In this document: positions 26,985 through 40,296 of the stretch, one piece after another | Numbering within the stretch: position 1 is the stretch's first letter | Layout: each line of letters starts with the position of its first letter | Source: Selaginella tamariscina | Taxonomy: Eukaryota; Streptophyta; Lycopodiopsida; Selaginellales; Selaginellaceae | Assembly (NCBI GenBank): GCA_003024785.1 | Contig: PUQB01000378.1 | Span: forward strand, 1-64,000 | DNA: 64,000 bases | Direction of reading: 5' to 3' | Program-made: the position numbers and the translations under genes | The notes under the pieces: model-generated | Databases searched by the model: none | The model's input: the letters and a program-made list of their open reading frames with translations, nothing else | Told to the model about the DNA's origin: nothing

Positions 26985-27257
26985 TTTATCCTCGTGTCGA
27001 GGATGCCTGAGGCAACAATGAAGATTGAACTCAAAGCTGTGCAATTTCAATCCTTGTTAGTTACAACTTTGAGTTAAATCAGAGTGGCCTCGAGTTCGAT
27101 TCAAACAGGATGCTCCACCCTTTGGCATTTGGAGAGGGCCGCGCGAACGCGAGCCCTCAGCTTCCACAAATTATGACGTCCACACCTCCACTTGGGACAT
27201 CCCATCCAAGGTTGTGAGTTTGATTCTCTAACCACTTGCTCCTTTCATCCCATTCAA
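26985..27257. other. Short stretch of unknown origin
   Basis: Two segments resemble an RNA polymerase III B box (GAGTTCGATTC at about 27091 and GAGTTTGATTC at about 27218), which might point to a tRNA-derived SINE remnant. I see no matching A box or tail. No gene is seen. Confidence 0.2.
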
Positions 27258-27491
27258 AATAGCCGATGGAGTTGGATGATTCTTTATGCATCTCCTAATT
27301 CCAATATTCTAGAATCTACAGCACGAGGGCTAAGATTTACAAATACAATCATATAGTTTACATCTCTACAAAGGAAGACAACAAGCTACTTTCTCCTGTA
27401 TAAACTCCACACAGTTAGCTATTTAATAGTTAGTTAATCAATGTGGTTGATATATTGCAATTTAGGTTTCCACAAGCATATAGTTCACAAG
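27258..27491 (+). pseudogene. Subtilase fragment at the unit 2 junction
   Basis: Corresponds to about 19340-19575 of subtilase copy 1: end of the PA-domain exon (TSAKED region), the following intron and the first bases of the next exon. It keeps the intron, so it arose by DNA duplication and not by retrocopying. It ends exactly where homology to the methyltransferase-like gene begins. It is a third, partial subtilase copy. Confidence 0.8.
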
Positions 27492-29180
27492 ATTTATCTC
27501 GCTAATATATTAATTTGTCTCTCTTTTTTTTTTTTTGCAGAGCTGAAGAAATTGTAGTAGTTGATTTTGCCCAGGTGGGCAGAAAGGAAACATTCTTTCT
27601 GATAATGTTGATTTTTTGCTCCGAGGACAAGATCTTTGCCAAATGTGTGGGATTATAGAATCATTTGCAAAAGGAAACACTGAAGAAGAAGCAGACAAGT
27701 GAAGGGGAGCCCTCGGAGAAGTCTGTAAAGAAACTCAGTAAGATAGCAAAGGTTAAGTCTATTCAATTTACAAAGGATGTAGATAACAATTTCAAACTCA
27801 CATAGTTGAAGTCTTTAAATGGAACAACAATGGAGGAGATGAATGTCTTAACTTTTGGTGATTGATGGCAAACTACAGATTAATAACAGCAGCCCCACCT
27901 CTTCTTTTCATGTCAAGGCAATGGAGTTGAAGATGGTCTGGCACTTCAAGAAGTGGTTGGGAATACACTGTCACAAACTGGGTTGGACCTTGGCTTCAAT
28001 ATACAAAGAGGTCAAACAAATATTTATATGTGACAAACGATTGATATGCTTGTCCAATGGGTGAACCAATCGGAAGATCTGAACAAGAATATATTGCACG
28101 CCAACACTAAGAAGGAGAACATTGTGATGACGCTTTCTCTTATGGCAATTCTTCAGCAGCGAAGAACCGAGTTGAACTTTATAAAGGAGGATGTTACGAA
28201 TCATGACAAGCCCTACAGATGTTTGTTGTCGGATTCGAAGACTTTATGGAGTAACATCACTACTTGCAGGAAACCATTTCAATTGTTTGTGATGGATCGG
28301 CAGGTGTCAAAAAATCCTTCGCCAGATAGGGCACTAAAGGATTTGGTGGAGAAACTTAGCCTTGCAAGCATGTAACATAGAAGGTATTTATTATTAAATT
28401 CATGCTTACACTCTTATTGATACCTACGTTTTCAGGTATTTATTTCTTGATTTTGGCTCATGTCACCGATACTTTTAACTTCGTCTTCGCCAAGAAGAAT
28501 AAACATCGTTGGATAGGATTTTATATAAATGATGTTGATCCCAAGTGCATTGATACGATTGTTCACTTGGTTGTTAAGAATGTGCCAAACAATTTCAAAC
28601 TTCCAAATGATTGGTCATGCATCTATTTGCACTCCAACGGGCCTAAACCTCCATTTGAATACACTGATAGCTGAGAGAGACGTATTCGATAATGTACGTT
28701 ATCCAAACATTATAAGTCAGGTTGCACAAAGCATCGTCAACTTGATCAGGGGTCCTCACAATGATGCATGGGTTTTTGACTATTGCATTAGGGGATTTGT
28801 CTTGAAGGAGTGTTACATTCGGGATACATGTGTGTTTGCCGTTGAAAAGGATAAGATCATGGTTGAGCACTTGAACAAGTGGATAGAGAGGTTCTCAACT
28901 AATTACCCCAAAAACCCATACATGAGTATTTAGGAAAGTTCCCTCCTGAGAAGTGTGATAGCTATGATGAGGAATCTGGTTCAATGTCGGAGTCTGAGGA
29001 CGATCTTTAATCAAATATTAGACCAAAAGTTATCTCAAGGAGTACAAAACATTTACATACTTCATTGACCATGGAAACATCAAAAAAAGATACGAAGATG
29101 TTAAACGATCTTCCAAGTGGCTTAAACCTTCTTTGCCTCACTCAAAAGGTAATCGTGAAAAGGAATTGTTAATGAATTGT
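27492..29180 (+). pseudogene. Methyltransferase-like gene, copy 2 (5'-truncated, decayed)
   Basis: Homologous to 3703-5378. It begins inside the intron of copy 1 and therefore lacks the N-terminal region and the ParB-like motif. It keeps the central region (WLGIHCHKLGWT, LVQWVNQSEDL) and the C-terminal domain, where WVFDYCIRGFVLK followed by VFAVEKDK replaces the motif of copy 1. The Gly-Ser of the SAM loop is changed to Gly-Phe, so the pocket is further eroded. By eye it is about 90 percent identical to copy 1. The frame is interrupted repeatedly. At least one frame change is shared with copy 1, so decay began before the duplication or the gene model is more complex than it looks. Confidence 0.6.
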
Positions 29181-29297
29181 TAAAGTGATGAATACTTGTA
29201 ATGAGTGTAACATAAGGCATTTTTGTATATTTCGTTTATATTTTGTATAGAAAATAAATTCTCAAGGATTAAAGAAGCTTTTAGTTCAAACATGGGT

Positions 29298-30646
29298 TAC
29301 ATATTAACAAGGTAAATAATATACCTTGATAATTATAAGGCTAGCTACTATCATTTTGCAGATGTAATGAAACAGTTAAGAATATGATTTTCAGCATTGG
29401 CATGAAGGTAAAGAAAGGGGTTGGCAAAAATTTCTTGTGTCACATGTTAGAATGACAGAGTTCATGAGAAAATGGATAATAATGCAGCTCAAAACATCCT
29501 TACCATGGGAACCACTTCAGTTTTGCATCACCATTTTGATTATCTTCAGTTTCTAAATCACTTTCTTCAACGCCTGTAATATATAAATCTTGTAAGGATG
29601 ATGTACAAGTAAATGATAAAGGGATAAGCAATAATATAGCGTCAACATATAAATGTGAAAGGGACTAAACAAATGAGTTGCAAAGCATTCGAGAAGCAAC
29701 GCTACCCTTTGTTACCCATGGTCATATTATGTTGTTGGATGTTAATGGTGTTTTGCTCATCGACAAAGGCTCGAGGATAAAAAAAAAGAAATTAAACAAG
29801 GAGATTTCATTCCTTGTTATGGTAAATTTCGATATAATATCAATTTTTTGCCTAAGGTTGGACCGTCTCTTTCAAAAGTTTAAGGAGATGGGTGCACTTG
29901 TGGGGATTTGGTCATACATGCAGATTCATAACTTAACACCGATGTTGAATTTGTTTAAGAAAACATTGTAGTATTGTAAAAGAGGTGATTCGTAAAATTG
30001 GATTTTTGACTAGTGAATATGTTATAAAATCTCTCGAATTTTATGATAATAAGAAAGGAAAGCAAGCCATAACTTCTTCAAGAATGAAAGATTTATTGGC
30101 TTCATGTGGAAATTAAATCAGTTAAGGATAATAAAGAACGCACATATCCTAGTGGTAGACAACTCTCTCAAAAGGCTATGCTCAACCAAAACATTACTTA
30201 TATTCATTCAATCACTTTTGATCCATATTCTGATATTAAATATCAATAAATGAACTAGTTAACTACTTGGATATGTGCCTCAGAAAGAGAAGAATCTGGA
30301 AAACTTTTATGAGCAATATCCACTATATCAATCATTTCCTGACGCTTTTCTTTTTTGATTTTGAATTTTATAAAATTAAGGAAAGCAATCGCGTGCTTTA
30401 CAAAATTATTCTTAAGGAATGTCATGTTTAGATAAGCCTTTATGCAATCCTGTTCTTATCACAACTTATATATTAACAAGGATGGCAACTCCTAACTACA
30501 TCTATGAGAGTGTTAGGTGGTGGCAACAATATAAAGATATTAACCAAAATAATTCGATTAATTCAGAGAGTGATGACTTAGACAAAATGAGAAGATTTCT
30601 CTGTATGGTTAAGGAAAAAGTATTTATAAATAGATTAACATGTTGA
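29298..30646 (+). pseudogene. FCP1/NIF-like HAD phosphatase, copy 2 (decayed)
   Basis: Homologous to 5490-6825. Motif I reads LLDVNGVLL as in copy 1, followed by LDRLFQKFKEMGALVGIWSYM. The DDSP motif region (about 30150) has become DNSL-like, so the second catalytic acid is lost. The end frame (30419-30646) keeps WWQQYKDINQN. There are more stops than in copy 1. It stands just downstream of methyltransferase-like copy 2 in the same order and strand as in unit 1. Confidence 0.6.
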
Positions 30647-33600
30647 AAGGAAATAATTTCATTTGTAATTATGTTTGATAATATTTTTTAATTATTGTAA
30701 ACTATTTTTACAACAAAGAATATAAATATTCTAAGATATTTTAGGAATATTCGTTACTAAGTAAGGTTATTGAAGGATTAATTTGTTAATTAATTAATAT
30801 TTAAGGCTTAATTATATATTAATTAAATAATTAATTAATAATAAAACTTAAGTATTAATTAGTAATTTATTTTATATTCTCATTTTCATGTATCATGCCC
30901 ATTTTAGTTATAATGTGCATATATATACCATTATGCATAAATAAACTACACACACATATATATACCAAACAATACGTGTTTAAGAATATGGTGTCTATTG
31001 TCATTTTCACTCCTATAAAACTGCATGTTGTGGGTGTGTAGTGTCATGTATATTCATATAAAGTAATTATATTACTTATGTAAAACAAAATGAAGGAATT
31101 ACATTTATACAAGCATACATACATGTTATTCATAAGTATGATCCCGTACATATATAGGCATGTATATATTATGTGCTTTTATGTATATTTATATAACCTT
31201 AGAGAGAGAATATATTGTAATAGATACAATTGTATCATATTTATGGAAAGAGTTATATATAAAATATGATATAAATAAAGATCGGATATATATTGACACA
31301 TTCATGCAGACGCATATATTACATGAGTGCATGTACATGTTTGCACAAGAATAGGATAATATATGATGATACTTCAGTAATTATTACTTTAGCTATAAAC
31401 GACGTAGCCATAGGGTTTTTAGATTGTTTTATATAAATATGTATGTAAATAGCAACACAACAAACCCATACACTTTTATAGACACACATAGCCACATGTT
31501 CCATGACAGTTGGACCTTTGTAGCCTCTTCATTCTAAATAGAAAACACCTTCGTCTTCGGATACCATTGAAGGAATCCTATAGAGGTGGATGAAATATAC
31601 TAGGCTTTAGCTAAATACTTCAGCAATACAAAATTTCCCTAATGAAGTAATAATTATATAGATGTATAATATTCATATCTTTTATATTATATATATACAC
31701 ACACAACAAATGCTTTCTCACGACGACAGACACACCAAGTAGTTACATGTGAAATGTGTAAAATGCGCCACCGACAGACAAACGAAGTAGTTACATGTAA
31801 AATGTGTAAAAGGCGCCACCGTACCCTATAAATGAAATTGAAACTGTATGTACGTATTACATACGTGTGGATTGTTAAATCACAAGGGATTTACCTCTTA
31901 TGGCTAACAATAAATCTTTATCCTTCCCATCAGCTTGCCTTGGGGTCTAAACCCTAAGCCTAGCATATATCAAAATATTTGCATGGGAATATTCATATCA
32001 TTTCATAAATAATTAGTAAAAAACATAATTTATATTTATTATTATATTAATAATATTTAAAGCTTTTTTATTAATCAGTAAATTTGTGAGATAAAGAGAC
32101 TTATAATGATAAAATTAATGTATTAATATGAAATAAATTTTAAATTAATGTTTTAATAACATGTGTGTACGCAATGTCTTTTTGTATGTTATTAATATCT
32201 ATGGTAAAAGGGGATAACGAGGCTATAATGAGCTTCATTTTAGACAACAATACACAATTTTTTTTTTAAAAGAAAATTTTACTTCTGAGTTTAATTCTAT
32301 GGAAAGTTTATGTTCTATTTGTTTATAATAATTTGAAGTCACTTATTTTGAAAACTATATATAATGATTTTCTTAAATGGTTTTTCATACTAAACATTTA
32401 CCAAAGATTTTGTTTAATTTCAATGATAGAAGACACATGGTATGTAAATATTAATAAAGTGAATATGAAGAAAAATAAGTGCTTTGTTACATGGTTAAAT
32501 AAATATCATATTTCTGAAATCACAAACAAAAAACATGTGTTTCATATTATAAAAAAAACTTATCTTAATATTAGAGTGTCATTACATAAGAAATAATTAA
32601 GAAAAGTCATTCAATATGATAATAATCTTGTAAACTACATGTGTGAACATATATTTCTCCTGAGTTTTAAAAATTATATTGCTTGTTGATGTTGGATTGA
32701 TATGTTTTTGTTATATGAGTTTTAGATTTTACATATATGCCATTGTTAATGTTGCTAGAGTTGTTATTATTATTGTAAGAAAGATATATTTATTGAAATA
32801 GCTAAATCAAAAACAATATAAAAATGTTTTAAGAGTTCTTATTATTTAACAATTATTAAACTGTAAAATTATTCATTGTATTAAAGTTGTTACAATAGTT
32901 TGTGTCTTGCTATAAAGAATTATTTTGGAGCATGAATTATTTTTGTTATATGTATAAGTCCCACATATAGTTCATTTTGCTTTATTACACTTAACATATT
33001 CATTTAATTTCAATAAACTACATTCTAAATTATTAATAAACTACATTAAAAATAGATTCTACTTGAAAACTTGGTCTTTACAAAATGTGATATTAAATTC
33101 TTTATACTATTTTTTTTATAAAGTATAGTAGTATTTACCATGGGTTTCTAATATTAAAATTCATTTAAATAATAATATACTTGAATTTATATATTTATGA
33201 AATTATGACTTAATATCATTAAACTTCTTTTATAAATTAACTTGCGAGATCACAAGGAGTTGTATAAATTTTTGAATTTGATGATTTACATTGTTGTATT
33301 TCTTGTGTCAATTCATCAACTTATTAAATTACTTTTTAATCTTATTATCTTAATAATAATGATTTATTATTTATGATGTAATAATTGGTTGATGTTTACA
33401 AAGAATAATTACCACAATTAAGAGATAAATTGCTAATTATGTTTTATATATCTTGAACATATATGTTAGTTATGTTTTATCACACCACATGGCTCAGTTG
33501 ATTGTCTTAATAAATTTCATGAAATGTCAAAAATAAATTCTTAACATGAATTTCTTATTAACTAAGTTTATTGAAGATTTGGAATTATGGTTCAAATTAT

Positions 33601-33807
33601 TAATGCATACAGTAAGAAAAATCAATCTAGAATTGATGTTGATTTTAAATGTTTTATTTTTTAAATTTTAAGTCATGTTTAAAAATATAAAATAAATGAA
33701 CCTTAAGTCATATGCTAGAATGCACACATAATATAATATATACAAATTGCATGTAAATAAGATGGATGAGGACGAAGGTCATGAGTCCAAGTTAATATGG
33801 GTCTCAG
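30647..33807. other. AT-rich spacer of unit 2
   Basis: Copy of 6826-9218, longer because two segments (about 30924-31320 and 31440-31945) have no counterpart in unit 1. The second contains a direct repeat of about 50 bases (GTAGTTACATGT with AAATGTGTAAAA, at about 31738 and 31788). No coding frame is supported. Confidence 0.65.
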
Positions 33808-35129
33808 ATGTTGGTCGGCGGTAAACTTAGAAGTAGAATGTATCATTTGTTGCAATGGCAATTTGGTCGGCGGGTAAACTTAGAAGTAAAATATGGGCGG
33901 GTAAACTTAGAAGTAGAATATGGATCTCAGATGTTGGAAGTAGATGTATCATTTGCTGCAATGGCGGATAAACTTAGAATGTATCATTTGCTGCAATGGC
34001 ATTTGGGAGATTGTAGTTAGTTCATCAATGTTCCTTGTTTTGGTTCAGAGTTGTAGTTAGTTCATCGATGTTCCTTGCTTTGGTTCAGAGTTGTAGTTAG
34101 TTCATCGATGTTCCTTGCTTTGGTTTGAGTTGTAGTTAGTTCATCGATGTTCCTTGCTTTGGTTCAGTGTTGTGTTCCTTGCTTTGGTTCAGTGTTATGT
34201 TCCTTGCTTTGGTTCAGTGTTGTGTTCCTTGCTTTGGTTCAGTGTTGTGTTCCTTGCTTTGGTTCAGAGTTGTGTTCCTTGCTTTGGTTCAGAGTTGTTT
34301 CCTTGCTTTGGTTCAGAGTTGTAGTTAGTTCATCGATGTTCCTTGCTTTGGTTCAGAGTTGTGGTTTAGAGTTGTAGTTAGTTCATCGATGTTCCTTGCT
34401 TTGGTTCAGAGTTGTAGTTAGTTCCTTGCTTTGGTTCAGAGTTGTAGTTAGTTCATCGATGTTCCTTGCTTTGGTTCAGAGTTGTGGTTTAGAGTTGTAG
34501 TTAGTTCATCGATGTTCCTTGCTTTGGTTCAGAGTTGTAGTTAGTTCATCGATGTTCCTTGCTTTGGTTCAGAGTTGTAGTTAGTTCATCGATGTTCCTT
34601 GCTTTGGTTCAGAGTTGTAGTTCAGAGTTGTAGTTAGTTCATCGATGTTCCTTGCTTTGGTTCAGAGTTGTGTTCCTTGCTTTGGTTCAGAGTTGTGTTC
34701 CTTGCTTTAGTTCATAGTTGTGGTTAGTTCAACAATGTTCCTTGCTTTGGTTCAGAGTTGTGTTCCTTGCTTTAGTTCATAGTTGTGGTTAGTTCAACAA
34801 TGTTCCTTGCTTTGGTTCATAGTTGTAGTTAGTTCAACAATGTTCCTTGCTTTGGTTCAGAGTTGTGTTCCTTGCTTTGGTTCATAGTTGTGGTTAGTTC
34901 AACAATGTTCCTTGCTTTGGTTCATAGTTGTAGTTAGTTCATCGATGTTCCTTGCTTGGTTCAGAGTTGTGGTTAGTTCAACTATGTAGTTTTGCCTTGG
35001 TTCAGAGTTGTGGTTAGTTCAACTATGTAGTTTTGCCTTGGTTCAGAGTTGTGGTTAGTTCAACTATGTAGTTTTGCCTTTCACAGGACTCGATGTTCCT
35101 TGCTTTGGTTCAGAGTTGTGGTTAGTTCA
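33808..35129. repeat. 40-bp minisatellite
   Basis: About thirty tandem units of roughly 40 bases (TTCCTTGCTTTGGTTCAGAG then TTGTAGTTAGTTCATCGATG), with shortened and hybrid units. The first 200 bases are a smaller repeat with AAACTTAGAAGTAGAAT. Unit 1 has only single diverged copies of these phrases (15440-15600), so the array expanded after the duplication. The reading frame 34147-34377 is a translation of this repeat and not a gene. Confidence 0.9.
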
Positions 35130-38100
35130 ACTATGTAGTTTGCCTTTCACAGGACTTGAACACAAAACCTTTCCGCTAACACACATATGTGTTAGCCAAC
35201 TTGTCCATATGATTCTGGATGCTAAAATACACCATCAACAACAAGCCATATATTCATATACATGTTCCAGACCAGTTGTAGACCACACATTCCAGATCAA
35301 TTGTGGACCACACAATCCTCAGGACCCATATATATAACAGAGTTCCAGTTCCAGGTTTCTCAAAATCATTCAACACCAGTCTTTGGCCTTGTGTTTCATT
35401 TTTATATTCATTTCTTTATTGAATATAATCTTCTCCTTTCAGCTCAAAGGTTCCACCCTTATTCTAAAGGTTTTACCCTTTGCACAAGGTCATGACAATT
35501 TAAATGATTTTGAGGTAGTGACAAGCTTCTGCTCCCGCTTTCATCGATTCCATTTTCTTTCTTTTTTTTTTTTCGATTTTTTTTCGACTCATCATGTCCG
35601 AGCATGCTCTTCATGAGCAAGTTACTACCCTCTAGCCATGCCTGAAAAGTTCGATGGTACCCAATCGAAGTTCCGAGGTTTTCTCAATCAAGTTCGTCTG
35701 TGGATCGTGATGCAGCCGAGGCACTAACACACAATAACCTACTAAGGTCGGATTGATCAGATCGCTGCTTTCTGGTTCTGCTCTTTCGTGGTTCTTAGCC
35801 TTGCTGGAGAACAATGATCCAATCCTTGGGAATTTTGAGGAGTTTGTGGAATGGTTTACTGTGATGTTCAGTGACGTGGATCGTGAGAGTGCTGCATCAC
35901 CAAACTCTACCAGCTTCACCAAGGGGGTATGTCGATAGTAGTACGCATCGAAGTTCTAACTCCTTGCTTGTGATGTCACTTGGGGAGATCATGCTCTCAA
36001 GGAGCTTTTTTGGTCGGGGTTGCAGGACGAGATCAAAGACATGTTGCTGAATTTTGCTGTTTTGGAAACCTTCACTAGCATGATAGAGTTGGCAATCTGT
36101 TGTGACAACTGGTTGATTGAGCGGAAACAAGAACGTCGGCATCCTTCTTTCTTCTTGGTGCATCTTCTTCCATTTCTCCGCAGTCCTGTTCTTCATCTGC
36201 TGATTCATCATCTTCCTCAGTAGAACCATCCCCGATGGAATTAGGGTGATCACGTCGAGGCAAGCTTTTCCAACCGAATCAGAAGCATTCAGTACAAGCT
36301 TTGTTTGTACTGTGGGGACCCGTACCACAAGTTGGAGAATTGTCATCGACGTCCAAAAAAGCTCGTGAAGTGGCCCTTGTTGTGCTGCCGGGAAACGAGA
36401 AGATCCAGCCGAATAGGAGCCGTCCGGCTGGATTGCCGTGGAACAACTCATGTTCCTCAAGGCTCTTCACTCATAAACATCTTCCCTTCCTCATCTTGGA
36501 TCCATTCCATCCACGAAGGTGTGCAAGCCGTTCCATGTTCCGGTGCAGCTGAAGACACCAGAGGTGGAGTTCTCTGGTAAAGCTTTGGTGGATAGCGGAG
36601 CGAACGCAAATTTCATCGACAAGAATTTTGCTTGTCAAGCACGGGATCTCTACATCCTTTGAAGACTCCTGGTTCTGTACGGGTCGTTGATGGACGAGAT
36701 ATCAAATCTGGGCGGTAATAAATGACACGGAGTTCGTTGAGGTCGTTGCTTGCGGTGCTGTGTGCAACATCTTCCTTCAGTGTTGTTTCTATTCCAGACT
36801 CTACGATTATCCTTGGTTTGCCGTGGATCGAGTTGGTGGATCCTAGTTGGAGAGAACGTTTCATGAATAGTTTCCCAGCTGTTTCAACTCCGCCACACTC
36901 TTTGATTCCGATCCTGTTCTAGTTCCTCCTCCGCTTCAAGTCTCGCATATCACCTTGAAGCAGTTCAAGAAAGATAGCCGACATGACCTAGTGTCCGTGT
37001 TCGCGATGAAGTTTATCCCTGCTTTGCTAAGGATGTTTCTGTTCCTCCTCATGCTTTACCAAAGCAGTATGCTGATTTTGCAAACGTCTTTGACAAAAAT
37101 GAAAGCTTTTGCCTTGTCACTGCACCGTGAGTACAACTGTCTTATCGATCTTGTTGAGAGTAAGTAGCCATCCTCCGGTCCCATCTACAGTCTCTCACCG
37201 ACAGAGTTGGAGACATTGAGGAAATACATTGAGGAAATCTTGTCACCGGATTTATCCGTCATTCGCAATCACCGGCTGGTGCCCAATATTCTTTGTTTCT
37301 AAGAAGGATGGAAGTCTCCAGCTCGTGGTGGACTATGGGATCTGAATAAGGTCACCATTCCAAACAAGTATTCTCTCTCTACTCGTCTCCGACATGCTCG
37401 AGCATCTTTCTGGTGCCCGGTATTTCACAAAGATCGATTTAAGAGGAGCGTACAATCTCATCCAAATTCGAAAAGGGGACAAGTGGAAACAACATTCCGT
37501 ACACACTCTAGACATTTCGAATATGTAGTAATGCCGTTTGGCTTGACAAATGCACATGCTGTTTTCTAACACATGGCTAACAATATTTTCTAAGACTTCT
37601 TGGATTTGTTTGTCATCATGTACCTAGACGACATCCTGATATTTTTCAAGACTCGAGAAGAACATAAACGGTATGTATGGTTAGTCTTCGACAAGCTTGG
37701 AAGCACCACTTGTTTGCCAAGTTGGAGAAATGCTCTTTTAGTCAATAGTTTGTCGAGTTCCTAGGGTACATCGTTTTAACTAAAGGTGTTTCACATGGAT
37801 CTTGCAAAAGTCCAGACTGTATTGAAGTGGAAGAGACCATCAAATGTTTGTGACATTCAATGTTTCCTCGGGTTTGCAAACTTTTATCGACGTTTCATTT
37901 GGGATTTCTCCAAGATTACATTACCATTGACGAAGTTGACTGGCAAGGATGTTCCATTTGTCTAGTCCTCTGAGGCTAAGGAGGGTTCGAGTTCCTAAAG
38001 AAGGCGTTCACCTCGACACCTGTTCTTATCCATCCTGACCCTGCGAAGCCATATTTCGTGAAAGCTGATGCCTCTGACTTCGCTATTGGTGGAGTACTGT

Positions 38101-40001
38101 CCCAGGAAGGTCCAGATCATCTTCTCCATCCCATTGCTTTCCATTTCCACAAGTTCACTACACTGAGATCAACTACGATGTCGACAATAAGGAGCTGTTG
38201 GCGATCGTCGATGCCTTTGATGAGTGGCATAGATTCTTTGAAGGTTCCCTACATGTGGTTAAAGTGTATCGGTATTGGCAACAACACGAGTTCTCAATCG
38301 CATTAGGCGCGATGGGCACAGTCTTTGTCCTGGTTCTGATACCTGATTATTCATCGTCCCAGTTGTCTAAATGGCAAATCAAATGCTTTATCTCGTTGCA
38401 GTTACCTAGCACCAGTACCATGTGAAATCCCATTTGATTAACAAGAACAAGTCATCCTCCAACCAATTATTGGTGAATGCACTTTCCTGTTCTTCTGCTC
38501 CAGTTGACACTTTGTTTTTGGATCTAATCCAAGAAAGTCTTCCTCAAGACGAGTTTGCTCGTGATGTTCTTACACATGTTCAATAAGTTCAGCCATTGTC
38601 TTCAGGGTCACAACTACGAGATTATGCTGTTTTCCATCTTCACAATGGTTGATGTACCACCACATCCAAATCTATGTTCCAGACAAAGAACTGAGGTTGC
38701 GAGCTGTCCAACATTGTCATGACAACACAGCTGCGGGACATTTTAGCATTCAAAAGCCGATTGAGCTAGTACAGCGTGTGTTCTAGTGGCCTCGGCTTTG
38801 CATGTATGTTGAGAAATTTGTGCAATCTTGTGACACGTGCCAGCGTACAAAGCTTCCTCGTCATCGACCGGTTGGACTACTACAGCCTCTTCCTATTGCT
38901 CAGCAACCATGGTCCTCCATCACCATGAATTTCTTGACTGATTTACCGCCTTCTAGAGGGTTTGATCCTGTCCTAGTCATTTCTTGATCGGTTCTCTAAG
39001 ATGGCGCACTTTGTTCCTTGCAACAAGACATGTTCGGGTCCTGATGCTATAGATCTGGTGTACCGAGAGGTGTTCCGTCTTCATGGTCTTCCTGATGAAC
39101 TTGTCACTGATCACTAGGAAGCTGTCTACTGCACATCATCCTAAAACAGATGGCCAAACGGAGTGCATGATTCAAACTCTGGAACAAATCTCTGATGTTT
39201 CATTTCTCATCTGCTGGACTATCAACGCTTGGACCCATCTTGATGATCTAGACTATCAATGCTTGGGCCCATTTCGCATCATCAAGAGACTCTCTGATGT
39301 GACGTTTTGTCTTAAGCTTCCCACCAACCTGAACACACTTGGGAGCCTACTGCTCATCTTATTTATGATTCTGATCTTATTGCCGAGTTCCATCATCGAT
39401 AACCTAGACCATTCATGATTCTGATCATGTTGCGAGTTCCATCATCGATAACCTGGACCATTCATGATTCCAAGTTCCATCATGATTATGATCTTGTTGC
39501 CGAGTTCCATCATTGATAACTTGGACCATTCATGATTCTGATCTTGTTGCCGAGTTCCATCATTGATGACCTGGACCAATGACGCGCGGTGCTCGTCATC
39601 AAAAAATTGAAAAGGGGATAGTGTAAGGATCATGGGTTATTTTTTGTCTTTCACAGGACTTAAACCCAAGACCTTTCTGCTAACACACATATGTGTTAGC
39701 CAATTTGTCCGTATGATCCTAAATGCTGAATTACATCATCAATAGCAAGGTGTATATTCATATGCATTTCCAGACCAGTTGTGGATCACACATTCCAGAC
39801 AATTGTGGATCACACAATCCTCAGGACCTCAGATATATAAACAGGGTTCCAATTTAAGATTTCTCAGAATCATTCAATACCAGTCTTTGGCCTTGTGTTT
39901 CATTTTTGTTTTCATTTCTCTTTTTAATACAATCTCCTCCTTTCAGTTCAAAGGTTCCGCCCTTGTTTTAAAGGTTTTGCCCTTTGCACAAGGTCGTGAC
40001 A
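35130..40001 (+). mobile_element. Ty3/Gypsy LTR retrotransposon relic
   Basis: Old, broken copy with many breaks. The 5' LTR (about 35130-35497, its first bases merged with the minisatellite) and the 3' LTR (39622-40001) both end in TGACA and share the CTTTCACAGGACTT and CAGACCAGTTGT blocks. A polypurine tract (AAAAGGGGATAG) lies at 39610-39621. Parts appear in Gypsy order: Gag with a knuckle (YCGDPYHKLENCH, 36307), protease (VDSGANANFID), reverse transcriptase (MYLDDIL, about 37620), RNase H (ADASDFAIGGVL, 38064) and integrase with its zinc finger (SCDTCQRTK, 38830). Unit 1 has the empty site (about 15595), so insertion followed the duplication. Confidence 0.9.
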
Positions 40002-40296
40002 GTTGTTTAGTAGTTCTGCCATGGCTTTGAGTACTTATTGTGTCATGGTTATGGGCAACTATGTTATGTTGCTTGGTGGTTTTTTTGGAAGTTTTAAATT
40101 CTTATGATGACATTTGATAGCTTGGCTGAAGTTCGAAATGTTCCACCAAATTTATTGCATTAAACTTTTCCTTCTCTCGTAGGGGAGGATGATGTGAGAT
40201 CCGTAAATACATGTATATATATGGTGCATATACATGGTATTACCCTATTAGGTAATACATTAATTATAATAGTATAACATATGGACCAAAATTTGG
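40002..40296. other. Unit 2 spacer between the Gypsy relic and the LTR element
   Basis: Matches 15590-15838 of unit 1 without interruption, which fixes both flanking insertions as later than the duplication. Non-coding. Ends with the target duplication TTTGG. Confidence 0.7.

Noticed and set aside
34147-34377. Frame with repeated FLALVQCCVPCFGS, like a membrane protein
   Set aside because: It is a straight translation of the 40-bp minisatellite.
36897-37167. Separate small genes within the Gypsy region
   Set aside because: The frames follow the order of Gypsy polyprotein parts and belong to the broken element.
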